Part shown: in pieces, positions 18,709-28,968 of the stretch
Layout: each line of letters begins with the position of its first letter
Numbering within the stretch: position 1 is the first letter of the stretch
Assembly: GCA_022340185.1 (NCBI GenBank)
Contig: JAJDOK010000057.1
Coordinates: 1 to 63,915, forward strand
Direction of reading: 5' to 3'
DNA length: 63,915 nt
Origin: Salaquimonas sp.
Lineage (GTDB): Bacteria > Pseudomonadota > Alphaproteobacteria > Rhizobiales > Rhizobiaceae
Notes under the pieces: generated by a model
What the model was told of the DNA's origin: nothing
The model's database searches: none
The model's input: only the letters and a program-made list of their open reading frames with translations
Position numbers and translations under genes: made by a program

Positions 18709-18825
18709 TTTTGGTGCATTTCATTGGCAGCGGTACGGATCGCCTCGCGGCCAAGCCGCCGGGGAACAAGAGACAGAGCCGATACAGGCCAATCGCGTAC
18801 AAGAGGGGCGGAAAACATCCCAGTC

Positions 18826-19347
18826 ATGAAACATTCCCGTTCAACCGGCAACCGTGAACTGCACAAGAGCGTTCGGATCGTCTGTACGGTCCTGGCATTG
18901 TCGGCAGCAGGCACCGGGCTTTGGGCCTGCAACACCAGCCAGGTATTCACCCATGGCGCGGTCATCACGCAGGAACAGATCGATCTCATCCCGATCGGAT
19001 CGAGCAAGGATCAGGTCCTGCTGGCGCTCGGAAGCCCCTCAACCACCGGTCAGTTCGACAACGAGGTGTTCTACTATATCTCGCAGCGCACGAAGAAAAC
19101 ATACGCCTTCCAGAAGGCGAAGCTGGTCGACCAACGCGTCCTTGCCGTCTATTTCGACGACACCGACACCGTGTCGCAGGTTGCCAATTACGGTCTGAAG
19201 GACGGCAAGGTGTTCGACTTTATCGCCCGCACGACGCCGACCGGCGGCCGGGACCTGACCTTCCTCGGACAGATATTGCAGGGACCGGGAGACAAGAGTA
19301 TCCGGCCGAACGCCACACCGTCCTCGATACCGGGCTCAAAGCTCTAA
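18826..19347 (+). CDS. bamE: Outer membrane protein assembly factor BamE (SmpA/OmlA domain)
   Basis: A 173-residue lipoprotein. The signal peptide ends ALSAAGTGLWACNTSQ with a lipobox Cys. The SmpA/OmlA domain follows: TQEQIDLIPIGSSKDQVLLALGSPSTTGQFDNEVFYYISQRTKK...VLAVYFDDTDTVSQVANYGLKDGKVFDF. BamE supports the BamA machine that inserts beta-barrels into the outer membrane. I start it at the ATG 18826; the same frame is open far upstream but there runs antisense to two real genes. A strong hairpin terminator follows the stop. Confidence 0.92.
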   Translation: MKHSRSTGNRELHKSVRIVCTVLALSAAGTGLWACNTSQVFTHGAVITQEQIDLIPIGSSKDQVLLALGSPSTTGQFDNEVFYYISQRTKKTYAFQKAKLVDQRVLAVYFDDTDTVSQVANYGLKDGKVFDFIARTTPTGGRDLTFLGQILQGPGDKSIRPNATPSSIPGSKL

Positions 19348-19383
19348 AAACCTCCAAGACAATCGGTCTTGGTGCAGACATGA

Positions 19384-19412
19384 AAAGCCCCGCGGCGATG
19401 CCGCGGGGCTTT
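19384..19412. terminator. Bidirectional terminator between bamE and hppA
   Basis: A perfect 13-base-pair hairpin: AAAGCCCCGCGGC and GCCGCGGGGCTTT around a 3-base GAT loop. The A/T ends give a T-run on either strand. It serves the convergent bamE (+) and hppA (-) transcripts. Confidence 0.9.
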
Positions 19413-19465
19413 GAGTTTCGTATGTCACGCCGGAATTGACTGCGGCGTGACTACCGGTGCCCGAA

Positions 19466-21604
19466 TCAGGCGCCGTGAGCCAGCACCGCAATCAGCAGCA
19501 ATGCCACGATGTTGGTGATCTTGATCATCGGGTTGACGGCCGGACCGGCTGTATCCTTGTAGGGATCGCCGACGGTGTCACCGGTGACCGACGCCTTGTG
19601 GGCCTCGGAACCCTTCTCGTGCTTGACGCCGTCCTTGTCGACAAAGCCGTCCTCGAAGGACTTCTTGGCGTTATCCCAGGCACCACCACCCGCCGTCATC
19701 GAAATTGCGACGAACAGGCCGGTGACGATCACGCCGAGCAGCATGGCGCCAACGGCGGCCAGCGCATTGTTCTTGCCGGCGATGGCGTTGATGACGAAGA
19801 AGACAACGATCGGCGAAAGCACCGGCAGCAGCGAGGGGATGATCATTTCCCGGATCGCGGCACGTGTCAGCATGTCTACGGCACGGCCGTAATCAGGCTT
19901 TTCCTTACCTTCCATGATACCCGGCTTTTCGCGGAACTGCCTGCGCACTTCCTCGACGATCGAGGACGCGGCGCGGCCGACAGCCGTCATCGACATACCG
20001 CCGAAAAGATAGGGCAGCAGGCCGCCAAAGAGCAGGCCGACGACGACATAGGGGTTGGACAGCGAAAAGTCGACCGACACGCCTTCAAAGAAGCTGCCGG
20101 GTTCGGCCGTCGAGGCGAAGAACTTCAGGTCTTCGGTATAAGCAGCGAAAAGCACCAGCGCGCCGAGCCCCGCCGAACCGATGGCGTAGCCCTTGGTGAC
20201 GGCCTTGGTGGTGTTGCCGACCGCGTCGAGCGCGTCGGTCGTGGACCGCACCTCGGCGGGCAGGTCGGCCATCTCGGCAATGCCGCCGGCATTGTCGGTG
20301 ACCGGGCCGAAGGCGTCCAGCGCGACGACCATGCCGGCCAGCGCCAGCATGGTGGTGACCGCAATCGCAATGCCGAACAGGCCGGCAAGGAGGTTGGCGG
20401 CGATAATGCCGGCGATAATGACAAGAGCCGGTAGCGCGGTTGCTTCCAGCGATACTGCAAGACCCTGGATCACGTTGGTGCCGTGGCCGGTAACCGAGGC
20501 CTGGGCGATGGAGACCACCGGGCGCTTGCCGGTGCCGGTGTAGTATTCGGTGATCCAGATGATCAGGCCCGTAACCACCAGGCCGACAAGACCGCAGGCG
20601 AACAGGTCCATACCGGAAAACGTGGTGCCGCTGGAGGTGGTGAAGTTGGTATCCGCGCCGAGCCAGCCCCAGATGATGATGGCGAGCGCAACGGCAGAGA
20701 GGACCGCGGTAGCGATGAAGCCCTTATAGAGAGCGCCCATGATGGAGTTGTTGGCGCCGAGCTTGACGAAGAACGTGCCGATGATCGATGTCACCACGCA
20801 GGAGGCGCCGATCAGCAGCGGCAGTTGCATCAGCGTGTGTGCGATGGCACCGTCGAAGAAGATCGAGGCCAGCACCATGGTGGCGACAACCGTCACCGCA
20901 TAGGTCTCGAACAAATCGGCGGCCATGCCGGCGCAATCGCCGACATTGTCGCCGACATTGTCGGCGATGGTCGCCGGATTGCGCGGATCGTCCTCGGGAA
21001 TGCCGGCTTCGACCTTGCCGACGAGGTCGCCTCCGACATCGGCACCCTTGGTGAAGATGCCGCCGCCGAGACGGGCGAAGATCGAGATCAGCGAGGCGCC
21101 GAAACCCAGTGCCACCAGGGAATCGACGACCGTGCGGCTTTCGGGATCGAGCCCCAACGGACCGGTCAGGATGGTGTAATAGACGGAAACGCCCAGAAGG
21201 GCGAGACCGGCAACGAGCAGGCCCGTGATGGCGCCTGATTTGAACGCTATCTCAAGACCGGCGCCCAGGCTCTTGGAAGCGGCCTGCGCGGTGCGGACAT
21301 TGGCGCGCACCGACACATGCATGCCGATGAAGCCCGCCATGCCCGAAAGGATGGCGCCAATGGCAAAGCCGATCGCGGCGTGGAAAGACAGTAGCACCAA
21401 AGCCAGCAGGAAGACGACGGCGCCGACGATGGCGACGGTCGTGTACTGGCGGGTGAGATAGGCGACTGCGCCTTCGCGGATGGCACCGGCGATCTCCTGC
21501 ATCCGCGCATTGCCGGCGTCGGCGGCCATGACGGAGCGGATCGCCCAGACGGCATAGGCCACGGCCAGAAGTCCGCAGACGATTGCCACAGTTAGAGCGT
21601 TCAT
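19466..21604 (-). CDS. hppA: Membrane-bound proton-translocating pyrophosphatase (K+-independent type)
   Basis: Couples pyrophosphate hydrolysis to H+ pumping across the inner membrane. About 712 residues and some sixteen TM helices. Catalytic motifs are clear: [49 protein letters not shown] and [10 protein letters not shown] with the late [14 protein letters not shown]. At the residue that sets potassium dependence the sequence is [10 protein letters not shown]; Lys here (rather than Ala) marks the K+-independent class. The ATG at 21604 (MNALTVAIV) gives the usual N terminus. Isolated transcription unit. Confidence 0.96.
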   Translation of the reverse strand: MNALTVAIVCGLLAVAYAVWAIRSVMAADAGNARMQEIAGAIREGAVAYLTRQYTTVAIVGAVVFLLALVLLSFHAAIGFAIGAILSGMAGFIGMHVSVRANVRTAQAASKSLGAGLEIAFKSGAITGLLVAGLALLGVSVYYTILTGPLGLDPESRTVVDSLVALGFGASLISIFARLGGGIFTKGADVGGDLVGKVEAGIPEDDPRNPATIADNVGDNVGDCAGMAADLFETYAVTVVATMVLASIFFDGAIAHTLMQLPLLIGASCVVTSIIGTFFVKLGANNSIMGALYKGFIATAVLSAVALAIIIWGWLGADTNFTTSSGTTFSGMDLFACGLVGLVVTGLIIWITEYYTGTGKRPVVSIAQASVTGHGTNVIQGLAVSLEATALPALVIIAGIIAANLLAGLFGIAIAVTTMLALAGMVVALDAFGPVTDNAGGIAEMADLPAEVRSTTDALDAVGNTTKAVTKGYAIGSAGLGALVLFAAYTEDLKFFASTAEPGSFFEGVSVDFSLSNPYVVVGLLFGGLLPYLFGGMSMTAVGRAASSIVEEVRRQFREKPGIMEGKEKPDYGRAVDMLTRAAIREMIIPSLLPVLSPIVVFFVINAIAGKNNALAAVGAMLLGVIVTGLFVAISMTAGGGAWDNAKKSFEDGFVDKDGVKHEKGSEAHKASVTGDTVGDPYKDTAGPAVNPMIKITNIVALLLIAVLAHGA

Positions 21605-21866
21605 ATTCCAGATTCCCTTTTCGTGAAATTTCCCTGTCCGGCCATGGCAGATACCCTCTTCCCGCCGGCACGGACCCGATTCCAAAGCGCCACTCAAAGC
21701 CCTCTGGCGGCCCCGCCGGAAAACCGGCCGGGGCGAAATCGGGCGAAACCGTGGCGCACACTATTCAGAACGCGGCGAAGGTCAAGAAAATGTTGGGAAT
21801 TGGCCCGCCGATCCCCAATCTCAATCGATTCAGGTCGCCAGGAAGGCAAGAAAACGGAAATTTCTT

Positions 21867-23135
21867 CTAGGCGACGAGGCCCTGTCGGGGCGGCTTGCGG
21901 GTCACGAGCCAGCCGAGCGAGATGAGGCAGATGACGACAATGGGGAAGACCAGCAGGTTGAGGACGTTCCAGCCATAGGCATTGAGCAATTGTCCGGACA
22001 TGAAGGAGGCGAAGGCGACCGTGCCGAACAGGATAAAATCGTTGGCGCCCTGGGCCTTGGCCTTTTCCTCGGGACGGTAGGTTTCGGTCACCATGGCGGT
22101 AGCGCCGATGAATCCGAAATTCCAGCCGATGCCGAGCAGGATGAGCGAGCCCCAGAAATTGGCGAGTTCGATACCCATCAGCGCGACAACACCGCAAGCG
22201 GCGAGGATGACGAGGCCAATGGCGACGATCAACTCCTTGCCGAGCCGGGCAATTAGACTGCCGGTGAAGAAGGACGGCGCGAACATCGCCATGACGTGCC
22301 ACTGGATGCCGAGCGTCGATTCATCGACCGAATAACCGCAACCGATCATGGCGAGCGGGGCGGCGGTCATTAAAAAACTCATCAAGGCGAAGGAGGACGT
22401 GCCGCACAGGACAGCAACCATGAAACGGGGCTGGGTGATGATGGCGAAAAGCGGGCGTCCGGTATCGGCAGGGGCGGCATCGGCCGCCTCGCTGGCCACC
22501 GCAGCCCTGGAAGCCGGCTTGGAGGACTCCAGAAAGGTCATGACGACCAGACTGATCGCAAACAGCAGCGTGCCGCTCATATAGGCCCCGGCGAAAGGTA
22601 CCGGCGCCAGCAGGTCACGCGTTAACAGGACAAGCTGCGGCCCGATGATGGCTGCGGCAACACCGCCGACCAGCACCCAGGAAATCGCCTTGGCCTTGTA
22701 ATCCGGCGTGCCGCGGTCGGTGGCGGCAAAGCGGTATTGCTGGGTGAAACTGCCGGCCATGCCGTTGACTGCAAGCGCGACGGCAAAGAGCCAGAAATTG
22801 CCGTGGACGATAGCATATGCCGCCAAAATCATTCCGCAGATGCCGATCAGCGCACCTGACATGAAGCCGCGCTTGCGTCCGATGGAGCGCATGATCATCG
22901 CCGCCGGCAGGGAAGCCAGCGCCACGCCGACATTGTAGCCGGTGACCGGGGCGGTCGCGAGCGACTTGTCGGCGGCGAGCATATAGGAACCGGCCAGCGC
23001 GCCGAGCGATATCGATACCGGCGCGGCTGCGCCGTTGAACGCCTGACAGGCGGCGTAAAGCAATGCGTTCTTGCGCGCGACGGCGTTTTCTTCGGCAGCA
23101 CTTAGCGCCGCGTCATGCTCAACCGCGATGTTCAT
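21867..23135 (-). CDS. MFS transporter
   Basis: A 422-residue major facilitator with twelve predicted TM helices and a mid-protein cytoplasmic loop rich in Ala/Ser (about 205-230). RSIGRKRGFMSGAL after TM2 resembles the MFS loop 2-3 motif, and ARLGKELIV its second-half copy. The substrate cannot be told; general resemblance is to drug or metabolite exporters. I chose the ATG at 23135 (MNIAVEHD) over a TTG three codons earlier. It follows thiL by 27 bases and may be read with it. Confidence 0.82.
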   Translation of the reverse strand: MNIAVEHDAALSAAEENAVARKNALLYAACQAFNGAAAPVSISLGALAGSYMLAADKSLATAPVTGYNVGVALASLPAAMIMRSIGRKRGFMSGALIGICGMILAAYAIVHGNFWLFAVALAVNGMAGSFTQQYRFAATDRGTPDYKAKAISWVLVGGVAAAIIGPQLVLLTRDLLAPVPFAGAYMSGTLLFAISLVVMTFLESSKPASRAAVASEAADAAPADTGRPLFAIITQPRFMVAVLCGTSSFALMSFLMTAAPLAMIGCGYSVDESTLGIQWHVMAMFAPSFFTGSLIARLGKELIVAIGLVILAACGVVALMGIELANFWGSLILLGIGWNFGFIGATAMVTETYRPEEKAKAQGANDFILFGTVAFASFMSGQLLNAYGWNVLNLLVFPIVVICLISLGWLVTRKPPRQGLVA

Positions 23136-23162
23136 TCGTTTCAATACCTGCCTGATATCATT

Positions 23163-24161
23163 CTAGAAATGGTGCCATGATGTACTGGCAAATCCGAGGG
23201 GTACCCGATTGTCGCCCAGAATGACGACCTTGCCGTCACCCTGCCGAACCGTGCCAAGCGAAGTGACCGCGAATTCAGTCTTTTGCGCTTTTTCGAGGAA
23301 AGAGGCAACGTGGCTTTCCGGCACAGTGAACAATAGCTGGTAGTCGTCTCCGCCGGTGAGTGCGGTTTCAAGCGCTTTTTCAGCGGGAATGTCGGCACCT
23401 GAGAGGATCTCACGCACTTCGGGCGAGAGGGGGATATCGCCGGCGGCGATTTCTGCGTCGAAGCCGGAAGCGGCGGCGAGCTTCTCCAGATCACCGATAA
23501 AGCCATCGGAGATGTCCATGGAAGACGAAGCGAATTCGGCGATGAGCGGCGCAAAGGCGACGGGCGGTTCGGGGACGAAATAGCGCCTTTCCATGGCCGC
23601 TCCCGTCTCCGGCGACAGCGACGGCAGTTTGCCAGCATGGGCAAGCAGGCCGAGGGCGCCTTCCCCGATCGTTCCGGTGACGAACAGACGGTCGCCCGTT
23701 TGCGCAGTCAGGCGGGAACGATAGTGGTCAGGATCGATCTCGCCCCAGGCTGTGATGGAGACAACCGGGCCGCCGCCTGTGCGAAAGGTATCGCCGCCGT
23801 TCAATTTCAGTCCGTATTGGCGGCAATCCTCTGCAAGGCCGCGGGCGAAGGCTTCGAGCCAGTCCTCGCGCCATTCTTCGCCGAGCCCGAGCGCCAGCGA
23901 AAAGCCGGTCGGCACGGCACCTTTGGCGGCGAGGTCGGAAAGGTTCACCCGCAATGCCTTCTTCGCGATGGTGTCGGGCGGATTGCCAGGCAGGAAGTGG
24001 ATCGGTTCGGCGATAGCGTCCTGGGTGACGACCAGCGCCTTGCCGGGCGTGACCTTCAACAGCGCGGCATCATCCTTGAGACCGAACGCTCCCTCGCCGG
24101 ACAGCGGCGCAAAGAAGCGTTCGATCAGTTCGAATTCGCCGAGTCTCTTCTTGTCGCTCAC
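23163..24161 (-). CDS. thiL: Thiamine-monophosphate kinase
   Basis: Phosphorylates thiamine monophosphate to thiamine diphosphate with ATP. The 332-residue AIR-synthase-fold protein shows GEFELIERFFAPLSGEGAFGLKDDAALL, LVVTQDAIAEPIHFLPGNPP, the LAAKGAVPTGFSLALGLG motif, SSMDISDGFIGDLEKLA and LTGGDDYQLLFT, all ThiL landmarks with the metal-binding Asp residues. The start is a GTG with GAGAG seven bases upstream. It lies 197 bases downstream of nusB, the usual nusB-thiL order. Confidence 0.95.
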   Translation of the reverse strand: MSDKKRLGEFELIERFFAPLSGEGAFGLKDDAALLKVTPGKALVVTQDAIAEPIHFLPGNPPDTIAKKALRVNLSDLAAKGAVPTGFSLALGLGEEWREDWLEAFARGLAEDCRQYGLKLNGGDTFRTGGGPVVSITAWGEIDPDHYRSRLTAQTGDRLFVTGTIGEGALGLLAHAGKLPSLSPETGAAMERRYFVPEPPVAFAPLIAEFASSSMDISDGFIGDLEKLAAASGFDAEIAAGDIPLSPEVREILSGADIPAEKALETALTGGDDYQLLFTVPESHVASFLEKAQKTEFAVTSLGTVRQGDGKVVILGDNRVPLGFASTSWHHF

Positions 24162-24228
24162 GGGTTTCTCTCAACTTCCGCCGGGACATCCTTCCCAGCA
24201 AGATTTCCATGTCCCACTCGGGGCGATG

Positions 24229-24246
24229 CCCTCCTCGCCTCTTGTC
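24229..24246 (+). repeat. Direct repeat copy 1 (CCCTCCTCGCCTCTTGTC)
   Basis: An exact 18-base match to the copy at 24339-24356, same orientation, 110 bases apart. Flanks are partly alike (GGGCGATG before copy 1, GGGCTACC before copy 2). Lies between nusB and thiL. Confidence 0.8.
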
Positions 24247-24338
24247 ACGGGCTGACGCCTTTGCTCGACGCGAAGTCTTGCCCTGCCACGCAGGGATGGT
24301 GCCGCAAGCGCCGTCTTTGTTGTTCCCGGCGGGCTACC

Positions 24339-24356
24339 CCCTCCTCGCCTCTTGTC
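24339..24356 (+). repeat. Direct repeat copy 2 (CCCTCCTCGCCTCTTGTC)
   Basis: Exact second copy of the 18-base repeat at 24229-24246. It ends just before the nusB stop codon region. Confidence 0.8.
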
Positions 24357-24358
24357 GG

Positions 24359-24922
24359 TCAGCCTTCGTCTGGCGCAGGGCCATCGCTATCCTGCGCAGT
24401 GGACGGGGGCTCCTCGGCCGGGCTCATGCCTCGTGTGCCGTTCACCTCTTGCGGGCGTAGCGTACGGGCGACCCGGTCGAGCACGCCGTTGACCATGCCC
24501 GGCTCGTCCTCGTCGAAAAAGGCTTTCGCCACGTCGACATATTCGCTGATGATGACCCTGGCCGGCACGTCGGGGCGATTGGCCAGTTCGAACACGGCTG
24601 CCCGCAATATAGAGCGCAGCAGGATCTCGATGCGCGCCAGCGGCCAGTCCGGCGTCAGCGCTGTATGGATCACCGGATCAATCTGGCGCTGCCGTCCGAC
24701 CACGCCGGCGACAACGGAACGGAACCAGCCGGCATCGGCATCGAGATATTGTTCGCCATCCACCTCGCGGCCTAGGCGATGGTTCTCGTATTCGGTCACG
24801 ATCTCCGTCAGGCTCGAACCGGACACTTCCATCTGGTAGAGCGCCTGGACCGCGGCCAGGCGCGCCGCGCCACGCTTGTTGGCCGGTCTCGTCTGCCTGT
24901 CGTCCATCGCAGTGCCGGACAT
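24359..24922 (-). CDS. nusB: Transcription antitermination factor NusB
   Basis: An all-helical RNA-binding protein that with NusE (S10) binds boxA of rRNA leaders. About 187 residues: [21 protein letters not shown], then a middle with [15 protein letters not shown], and the diagnostic [57 protein letters not shown]. The C terminus carries an extra acidic, Pro/Ser-rich tail of about 30 residues. Start ATG at 24922 (MSGTAMDD); a second ATG five codons later is possible. It is 17 bases after ribH. Confidence 0.95.
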   Translation of the reverse strand: MSGTAMDDRQTRPANKRGAARLAAVQALYQMEVSGSSLTEIVTEYENHRLGREVDGEQYLDADAGWFRSVVAGVVGRQRQIDPVIHTALTPDWPLARIEILLRSILRAAVFELANRPDVPARVIISEYVDVAKAFFDEDEPGMVNGVLDRVARTLRPQEVNGTRGMSPAEEPPSTAQDSDGPAPDEG

Positions 24923-24939
24923 CTGCGGCCTTCCCAACT

Positions 24940-25389
24940 TCAGGCGCCGAAGCGATCGCGCAGGGTGATCATGGCGAGCGCGGCCTCGGCTGCGCCTCCG
25001 CCCTTGTTTTTCTCGGAAACGCGGGCGCGCGCCCAAGCCTGTTCGCCGTTGTCGCAGGTGAGAATGCCGTTGCCGACGGCAACGGCCTCCTGCACGGCCA
25101 GATCCATCAGGCCGCGTGCGGATTCACCGGCGACAATGTCGTAATGGCTGGTCTCGCCTCGAATGACGCAGCCAAGTGCAATAAACCCGTCGTAGTCGGT
25201 GCCGCCTTCTTCCGCGCCAGCCAGCGCCATCGAGATCGCGCCAGGAATCTCGAGCGCGCCGGGCACGGAGACCCGGTCATAGGTCGCTCCCGCATTTTCC
25301 AGCGCGTTGACAGCTCCCGAAAGCAGTTCGTCGGCGAGGTCGTCATAGAAACGCGCTTCGACGATCAGCAGATGCGGGGCTTTGGACAT
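24940..25389 (-). CDS. ribH: 6,7-dimethyl-8-ribityllumazine synthase
   Basis: Condenses 5-amino-6-ribitylamino-uracil with 3,4-dihydroxy-2-butanone 4-phosphate in the penultimate riboflavin step; forms icosahedral or pentameric assemblies. The 149-residue protein has [56 protein letters not shown] with the catalytic His, and [14 protein letters not shown] (variant of LTxDxxEQA). The ATG at 25389 ([11 protein letters not shown]) is the standard start. It follows ribE by 72 bases. Confidence 0.95.
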   Translation of the reverse strand: MSKAPHLLIVEARFYDDLADELLSGAVNALENAGATYDRVSVPGALEIPGAISMALAGAEEGGTDYDGFIALGCVIRGETSHYDIVAGESARGLMDLAVQEAVAVGNGILTCDNGEQAWARARVSEKNKGGGAAEAALAMITLRDRFGA

Positions 25390-25461
25390 GGACGGGTTCC
25401 GTTGTTTGAGATGCGGGGACAAACCACGCCCTATCGAACAAGGCAAGCGAATTTGCGGCGG

Positions 25462-26061
25462 TCAGCCTCCTGCCGCCGTCTCGGCAAGCCGTGCGGCATA
25501 GCGCGCCATCTGGTCGATTTCGATGTTGACGGCATCGCCCACTGTCCGTTCGCCCCAGGTGGTGACCTCGAGCGTGTGACGGATCAGCAGCACATCGAAG
25601 CGGTCGCCATCGACTGCATTGACGGTGAGCGAGGTGCCGTCGAGTGCGACAGAGCCCTTCGGCGCGATGAATTTGGCGAGTTCGGCCGGCGTTTCGAGGA
25701 CAAAGCGAACCGCCCCGCCCTCCTCGCGAACATCGATGATGGCCGCCTTGCCATCGACGTGGCCGGACACGAGGTGACCGCCCAGTTCGTCGCCCATTCT
25801 GAGCGAGCGCTCCAGATTGACGTGGCCGCCGACATGAAGGTCGGAAAGCGTGGTCAGCCGCAGCGCCTCCTCCCAGGCCTCGGTCTCGAACCAGTTGCCG
25901 CCTTTCTCCACCACCGTCAGGCAGACGCCGGCATGGGCGACCGAGGCGCCGATGTCGAGATCGGCGAGATTCCAGTGCGCAGCGATACGGAAGCGCTTGC
26001 CATGGTCGAGCTGCTCGACCTTTTCGATCGTGCCGATATCGGTGACGATGCCTGTGAACAT
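25462..26061 (-). CDS. ribE: Riboflavin synthase (alpha subunit)
   Basis: Dismutates two lumazine molecules to riboflavin. The 199-residue protein shows the internal duplication of lumazine-binding domains: MFTGIVTDIGTIEKVEQ...IGASVAHAGVCLTVVE at the N-terminal half and GHLVSGHVDGKAAIID...VALDGTSLTVNAVDGDRF in the C-terminal half. The ATG at 26061 shares one base with the ribD stop (TGATG), giving translational coupling. Often named ribC or ribE depending on species. Confidence 0.96.
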   Translation of the reverse strand: MFTGIVTDIGTIEKVEQLDHGKRFRIAAHWNLADLDIGASVAHAGVCLTVVEKGGNWFETEAWEEALRLTTLSDLHVGGHVNLERSLRMGDELGGHLVSGHVDGKAAIIDVREEGGAVRFVLETPAELAKFIAPKGSVALDGTSLTVNAVDGDRFDVLLIRHTLEVTTWGERTVGDAVNIEIDQMARYAARLAETAAGG

Positions 26062-27155
26062 CAGTTCCTCGCAAATTCGCGCAATTGGTCGTCGCCGAAA
26101 CGCCACTCGCCCGTCAAGGCAAAACCGGCCGGCGTTTCACCGGGCGTCAGCGGCGAGGCGATCCCCTCCCCGCCCAGAGACCCCGAGCCTTCGAACAAGG
26201 CGATGCGGTCGACGAGATTTTCGGCGAGGAAGCTCGCAGCGACTGATGCGCCGCCCTCGACCATCACGGACTGGACGCCGCGCGCGCCGAGGTCTTCCAG
26301 CAGTTCGGGCAAGGCGACCTTTCCATCCACTGTCTCGCAGGCGAGAATTTCGCAGCCTTTGGCGATCAGTTCGTCATGCACCGGCAGGCCGGGCGGGGCG
26401 ACAATGATGGTACGTACGTCCCGCGCGGTCTCGACTAATTTGGTGGTTGCCGGCATGCGACCGTTCGGATCGAGCACGATGCGCATGGGCGAACGGCTTT
26501 CGAGACCCGGCAGACGGCAGGTCAGTTCGGGATCGTCCTCAATCACCGTGCCGACGCCGATCAGGATGGCATGGTGGCGGGCACGCATCAGATGGGTTTG
26601 GGCGCGGGCAATCGCGCCGGTGATCGCCACCTGCCCTGCTCCCTTGCGACCCAACATGCCATCGGCGGAGAGAGCCAGTTTCAGCGTCACACCCGGCCTG
26701 CCTTTCTGCTTGTGGACCAGGTAGGCGAAGAGGTCGCGGGCGGCGTCCTGCGCCATGCAGCCGGCATCGACCTCGACACCGGCGGCGCGCAGCATGGCAT
26801 GGCCCTTGCCGTCGACGCGCACATCGGGGTCGGGCGTCGCCGAGACGACGCGGGTTACCCCGGCATCGATCAGGGTCTGTGCACACGGCGGCGTGCGGCC
26901 GTGATGGGCGCAGGGTTCGAGTGTGACGTAAGCGGTGGCGCCGCGCGCCTTCTCACCGGCCTCTTCCAGCGCGATCGGCTCGGCATGCGGCCGCCCACCC
27001 AGCGCCGTGACGCCGGTGCCTACGATGGCCGGGCCATATCCGTCGTCGCGCACGATCAGGCAGGCGACGGATGGATTGGTCGCGGTCAGGCCCTCATGCT
27101 TGCGCGCAAGGCGGATGGCGGCGGCCATGAAGCGCTGGTCTTGTGCCGTTGTCAT
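26061..27155 (-). CDS. ribD: Bifunctional riboflavin deaminase/reductase
   Basis: Deaminates then reduces the pyrimidine intermediate of riboflavin synthesis. A 364-residue protein with an N-terminal cytidine-deaminase-type zinc domain: GRPHAEPIALEEAG and VTLEPCAHHGRTPPCAQTLIDAG carry the HAE and PCxxxGxxPPC zinc ligands. The C-terminal reductase domain has VTLKLALSADGMLGRKGAGQVAITG, HAILIGVGTVIEDDPELTCR and VMVEGGASVAASFL. It sits 57 bases downstream of nrdR and overlaps ribE. Confidence 0.96.
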   Translation of the reverse strand: MTTAQDQRFMAAAIRLARKHEGLTATNPSVACLIVRDDGYGPAIVGTGVTALGGRPHAEPIALEEAGEKARGATAYVTLEPCAHHGRTPPCAQTLIDAGVTRVVSATPDPDVRVDGKGHAMLRAAGVEVDAGCMAQDAARDLFAYLVHKQKGRPGVTLKLALSADGMLGRKGAGQVAITGAIARAQTHLMRARHHAILIGVGTVIEDDPELTCRLPGLESRSPMRIVLDPNGRMPATTKLVETARDVRTIIVAPPGLPVHDELIAKGCEILACETVDGKVALPELLEDLGARGVQSVMVEGGASVAASFLAENLVDRIALFEGSGSLGGEGIASPLTPGETPAGFALTGEWRFGDDQLREFARN

Positions 27156-27212
27156 GGGGCGTTAATGCCGGAAAGCAGAAAGGAAGGGAAGCCAGCCGAC
27201 CAGGTTGGGTTG

Positions 27213-27665
27213 TCACCCCTCCTTCGACATCTCGCGCAGGAAGCCCTCGAAATCCTTGGCCTCCTGGAAGTCCTGATAGACGGATGCGAAGCGGACATAG
27301 GCGACCTCGTCGATCTGCTTCAGCCCCTCCATGACGAGGTGGCCGATCCGGCTTGTTTCGATGTCGCCCTCGCCCTGGCTTTCGAGCTGGCGCACAATGC
27401 CGGAGATCATCCGCTCGACACGATCGGGATCGGCATCGCGCTTCCTGAGCGCGGTGTGGACGGATTTTTCCAGCTTGTCGCGATCGAAGGGCACGCGCTT
27501 GCCCGACTTCTTGATGACGGTCAGTTCGCGCAACTGCACCCGCTCGAAAGTGGTGAAGCGGCCGCCGCAATCGGAGCAGACGCGTCGGCGGCGGATGGCG
27601 CCGTCCTCGGTCGGGCGCGAATCCTTGACCTGCGTGTCTTCCGACTGGCAGTAGGGGCAGCGCAT
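27213..27665 (-). CDS. nrdR: Transcriptional repressor NrdR
   Basis: Zinc-ribbon/ATP-cone repressor of ribonucleotide reductase genes, sensing dATP/ATP. The 150-residue protein begins [44 protein letters not shown], with the four zinc cysteines, then the ATP-cone [27 protein letters not shown]. The start is only four bases after the glyA stop, so glyA-nrdR is one transcript. The C-terminal segment DVEGGVT-like tail is ordinary. Confidence 0.97.
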   Translation of the reverse strand: MRCPYCQSEDTQVKDSRPTEDGAIRRRRVCSDCGGRFTTFERVQLRELTVIKKSGKRVPFDRDKLEKSVHTALRKRDADPDRVERMISGIVRQLESQGEGDIETSRIGHLVMEGLKQIDEVAYVRFASVYQDFQEAKDFEGFLREMSKEG

Positions 27666-27669
27666 CGGT

Positions 27670-28968
27670 CTACATGCCCGAATAGATCGGGAAACGGCTG
27701 GTCAGATCGACGACCTTGACCTTGACCGCAGCCTCGACAGCGGCATTGCCCTCGTCGGAATTGGCGGAATTCAGCCCATCCAGCACTTCAGTGATCAGAT
27801 TGCCGATCTCGGTAAATTCGGCCGTGCCGAAGCCGCGTGTCGTACCGGCTGGCGAGCCAAGGCGCACGCCGGAAGTGACGAAGGGCTTTTCGGGATCGAA
27901 GGGAATGCCGTTCTTGTTGCAGGTGATGTTGGCGCGGCCGAGCGCCGCCTCTGCGCGCTTGCCCGTCGCGTTCTTGGGCCTGAGATCGACCAGCATCAGG
28001 TGGTTGTCGGTGCCGCCCGAGACGATATCGAGGCCGTTCGATTTCAGGCTTTCGGCGAGCGCGCGAGCATTGTCGACCACGTTCTGCGCATAGGTCTTGA
28101 AACCGGGCTGCAGCGCTTCGCCAAGTGCGACGGCCTTGGCGGCGATGACGTGCATGAGCGGCCCGCCCTGCAGGCCGGGGAAAACGGCGGAATTGATCTT
28201 CTTGGCGATCTCCTCGTCATTCGACAGGATCAGGCCGCCGCGTGGCCCACGCAGGCTCTTGTGCGTCGTCGTCGTCACGGTGTGGGCATAGGGGATCGGC
28301 GAAGGATGGACGCCACCGGCGACCAGGCCGGCGATATGGGCCATGTCGACCATCAGGTAGGCACCGACGGAATCGGCGATCTCGCGGAAGCGCTTCCAGT
28401 CCCAGATGCGCGAATAGGCAGTACCGCCGGCGATGATCAGCTTCGGCTTGTGCTCATGCGCCTTCTTCTCGACATCGTCCATGTCGAGCAGGTGATCGTC
28501 CTCGCGCACGCCATAGGAGACGACATTGAACCATTTGCCGGACATGTTGACCGGGGAACCGTGGGTGAGATGCCCGCCGGAATTGAGATCGAGGCCCATG
28601 AAGGTGTCTCCCGGCTGCAAGAGCGCCAGGAAGACGGCCTGGTTCATCTGGCTGCCGGAATTGGGCTGGACATTGGCAAAATTGGCGCCGAACAGCTTCT
28701 TCGCCCGCTCGATCGCCAGCGTCTCGGCGACATCGACGAACTGACAGCCACCATAATAGCGCTTGCCGGGATAACCTTCGGCATATTTGTTGGTCATGAT
28801 CGAGCCTTGCGCCTCGATCACGGCTCGGCTGACGATGTTTTCCGAAGCGATCAGTTCGATCTCGTGGCGCTGGCGGCCGAGTTCATCGCGGATCGCGCCG
28901 AAGATCTCGGGATCGGCCTCGCTCAGGGCGGCAGTGAAAAAGGCGCTTGTGTCGGTCTGGGCCATCAT
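27670..28968 (-). CDS. glyA: Serine hydroxymethyltransferase
   Basis: PLP enzyme that interconverts serine and glycine with tetrahydrofolate. About 432 residues: [63 protein letters not shown], and the PLP lysine in [16 protein letters not shown]; the late [15 protein letters not shown] is standard. Two adjacent ATGs start the frame; the second (28965) has the better spacing to GGGA, but either could serve. A candidate promoter lies about 90 bases upstream. First gene of the glyA-nrdR-rib-nusB unit. A truncated paralogue lies at 40.9-41.3 kb. Confidence 0.96.
   Translation of the reverse strand: MMAQTDTSAFFTAALSEADPEIFGAIRDELGRQRHEIELIASENIVSRAVIEAQGSIMTNKYAEGYPGKRYYGGCQFVDVAETLAIERAKKLFGANFANVQPNSGSQMNQAVFLALLQPGDTFMGLDLNSGGHLTHGSPVNMSGKWFNVVSYGVREDDHLLDMDDVEKKAHEHKPKLIIAGGTAYSRIWDWKRFREIADSVGAYLMVDMAHIAGLVAGGVHPSPIPYAHTVTTTTHKSLRGPRGGLILSNDEEIAKKINSAVFPGLQGGPLMHVIAAKAVALGEALQPGFKTYAQNVVDNARALAESLKSNGLDIVSGGTDNHLMLVDLRPKNATGKRAEAALGRANITCNKNGIPFDPEKPFVTSGVRLGSPAGTTRGFGTAEFTEIGNLITEVLDGLNSANSDEGNAAVEAAVKVKVVDLTSRFPIYSGM

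Larger units (their letters stand above)
24162..24358. other. 197-base gap between nusB and thiL with a short direct repeat
   Basis: In most relatives nusB and thiL are close together; here the spacer is long and holds two exact copies of an 18-base sequence (listed separately) 110 bases apart. I see no ORF with codon character and no terminator-like hairpin followed by a T-run. It may be a decayed or inserted repeat unit. Confidence 0.45.

Noticed and set aside
17551-18825. A long open plus-strand frame upstream of bamE
   Set aside because: It runs antisense to the DUF177 and cytochrome bc1 chaperone genes, both of which have clear family motifs. Its product has low-complexity Ser/Arg sequence. 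BamE itself starts at 18826 within the same frame.
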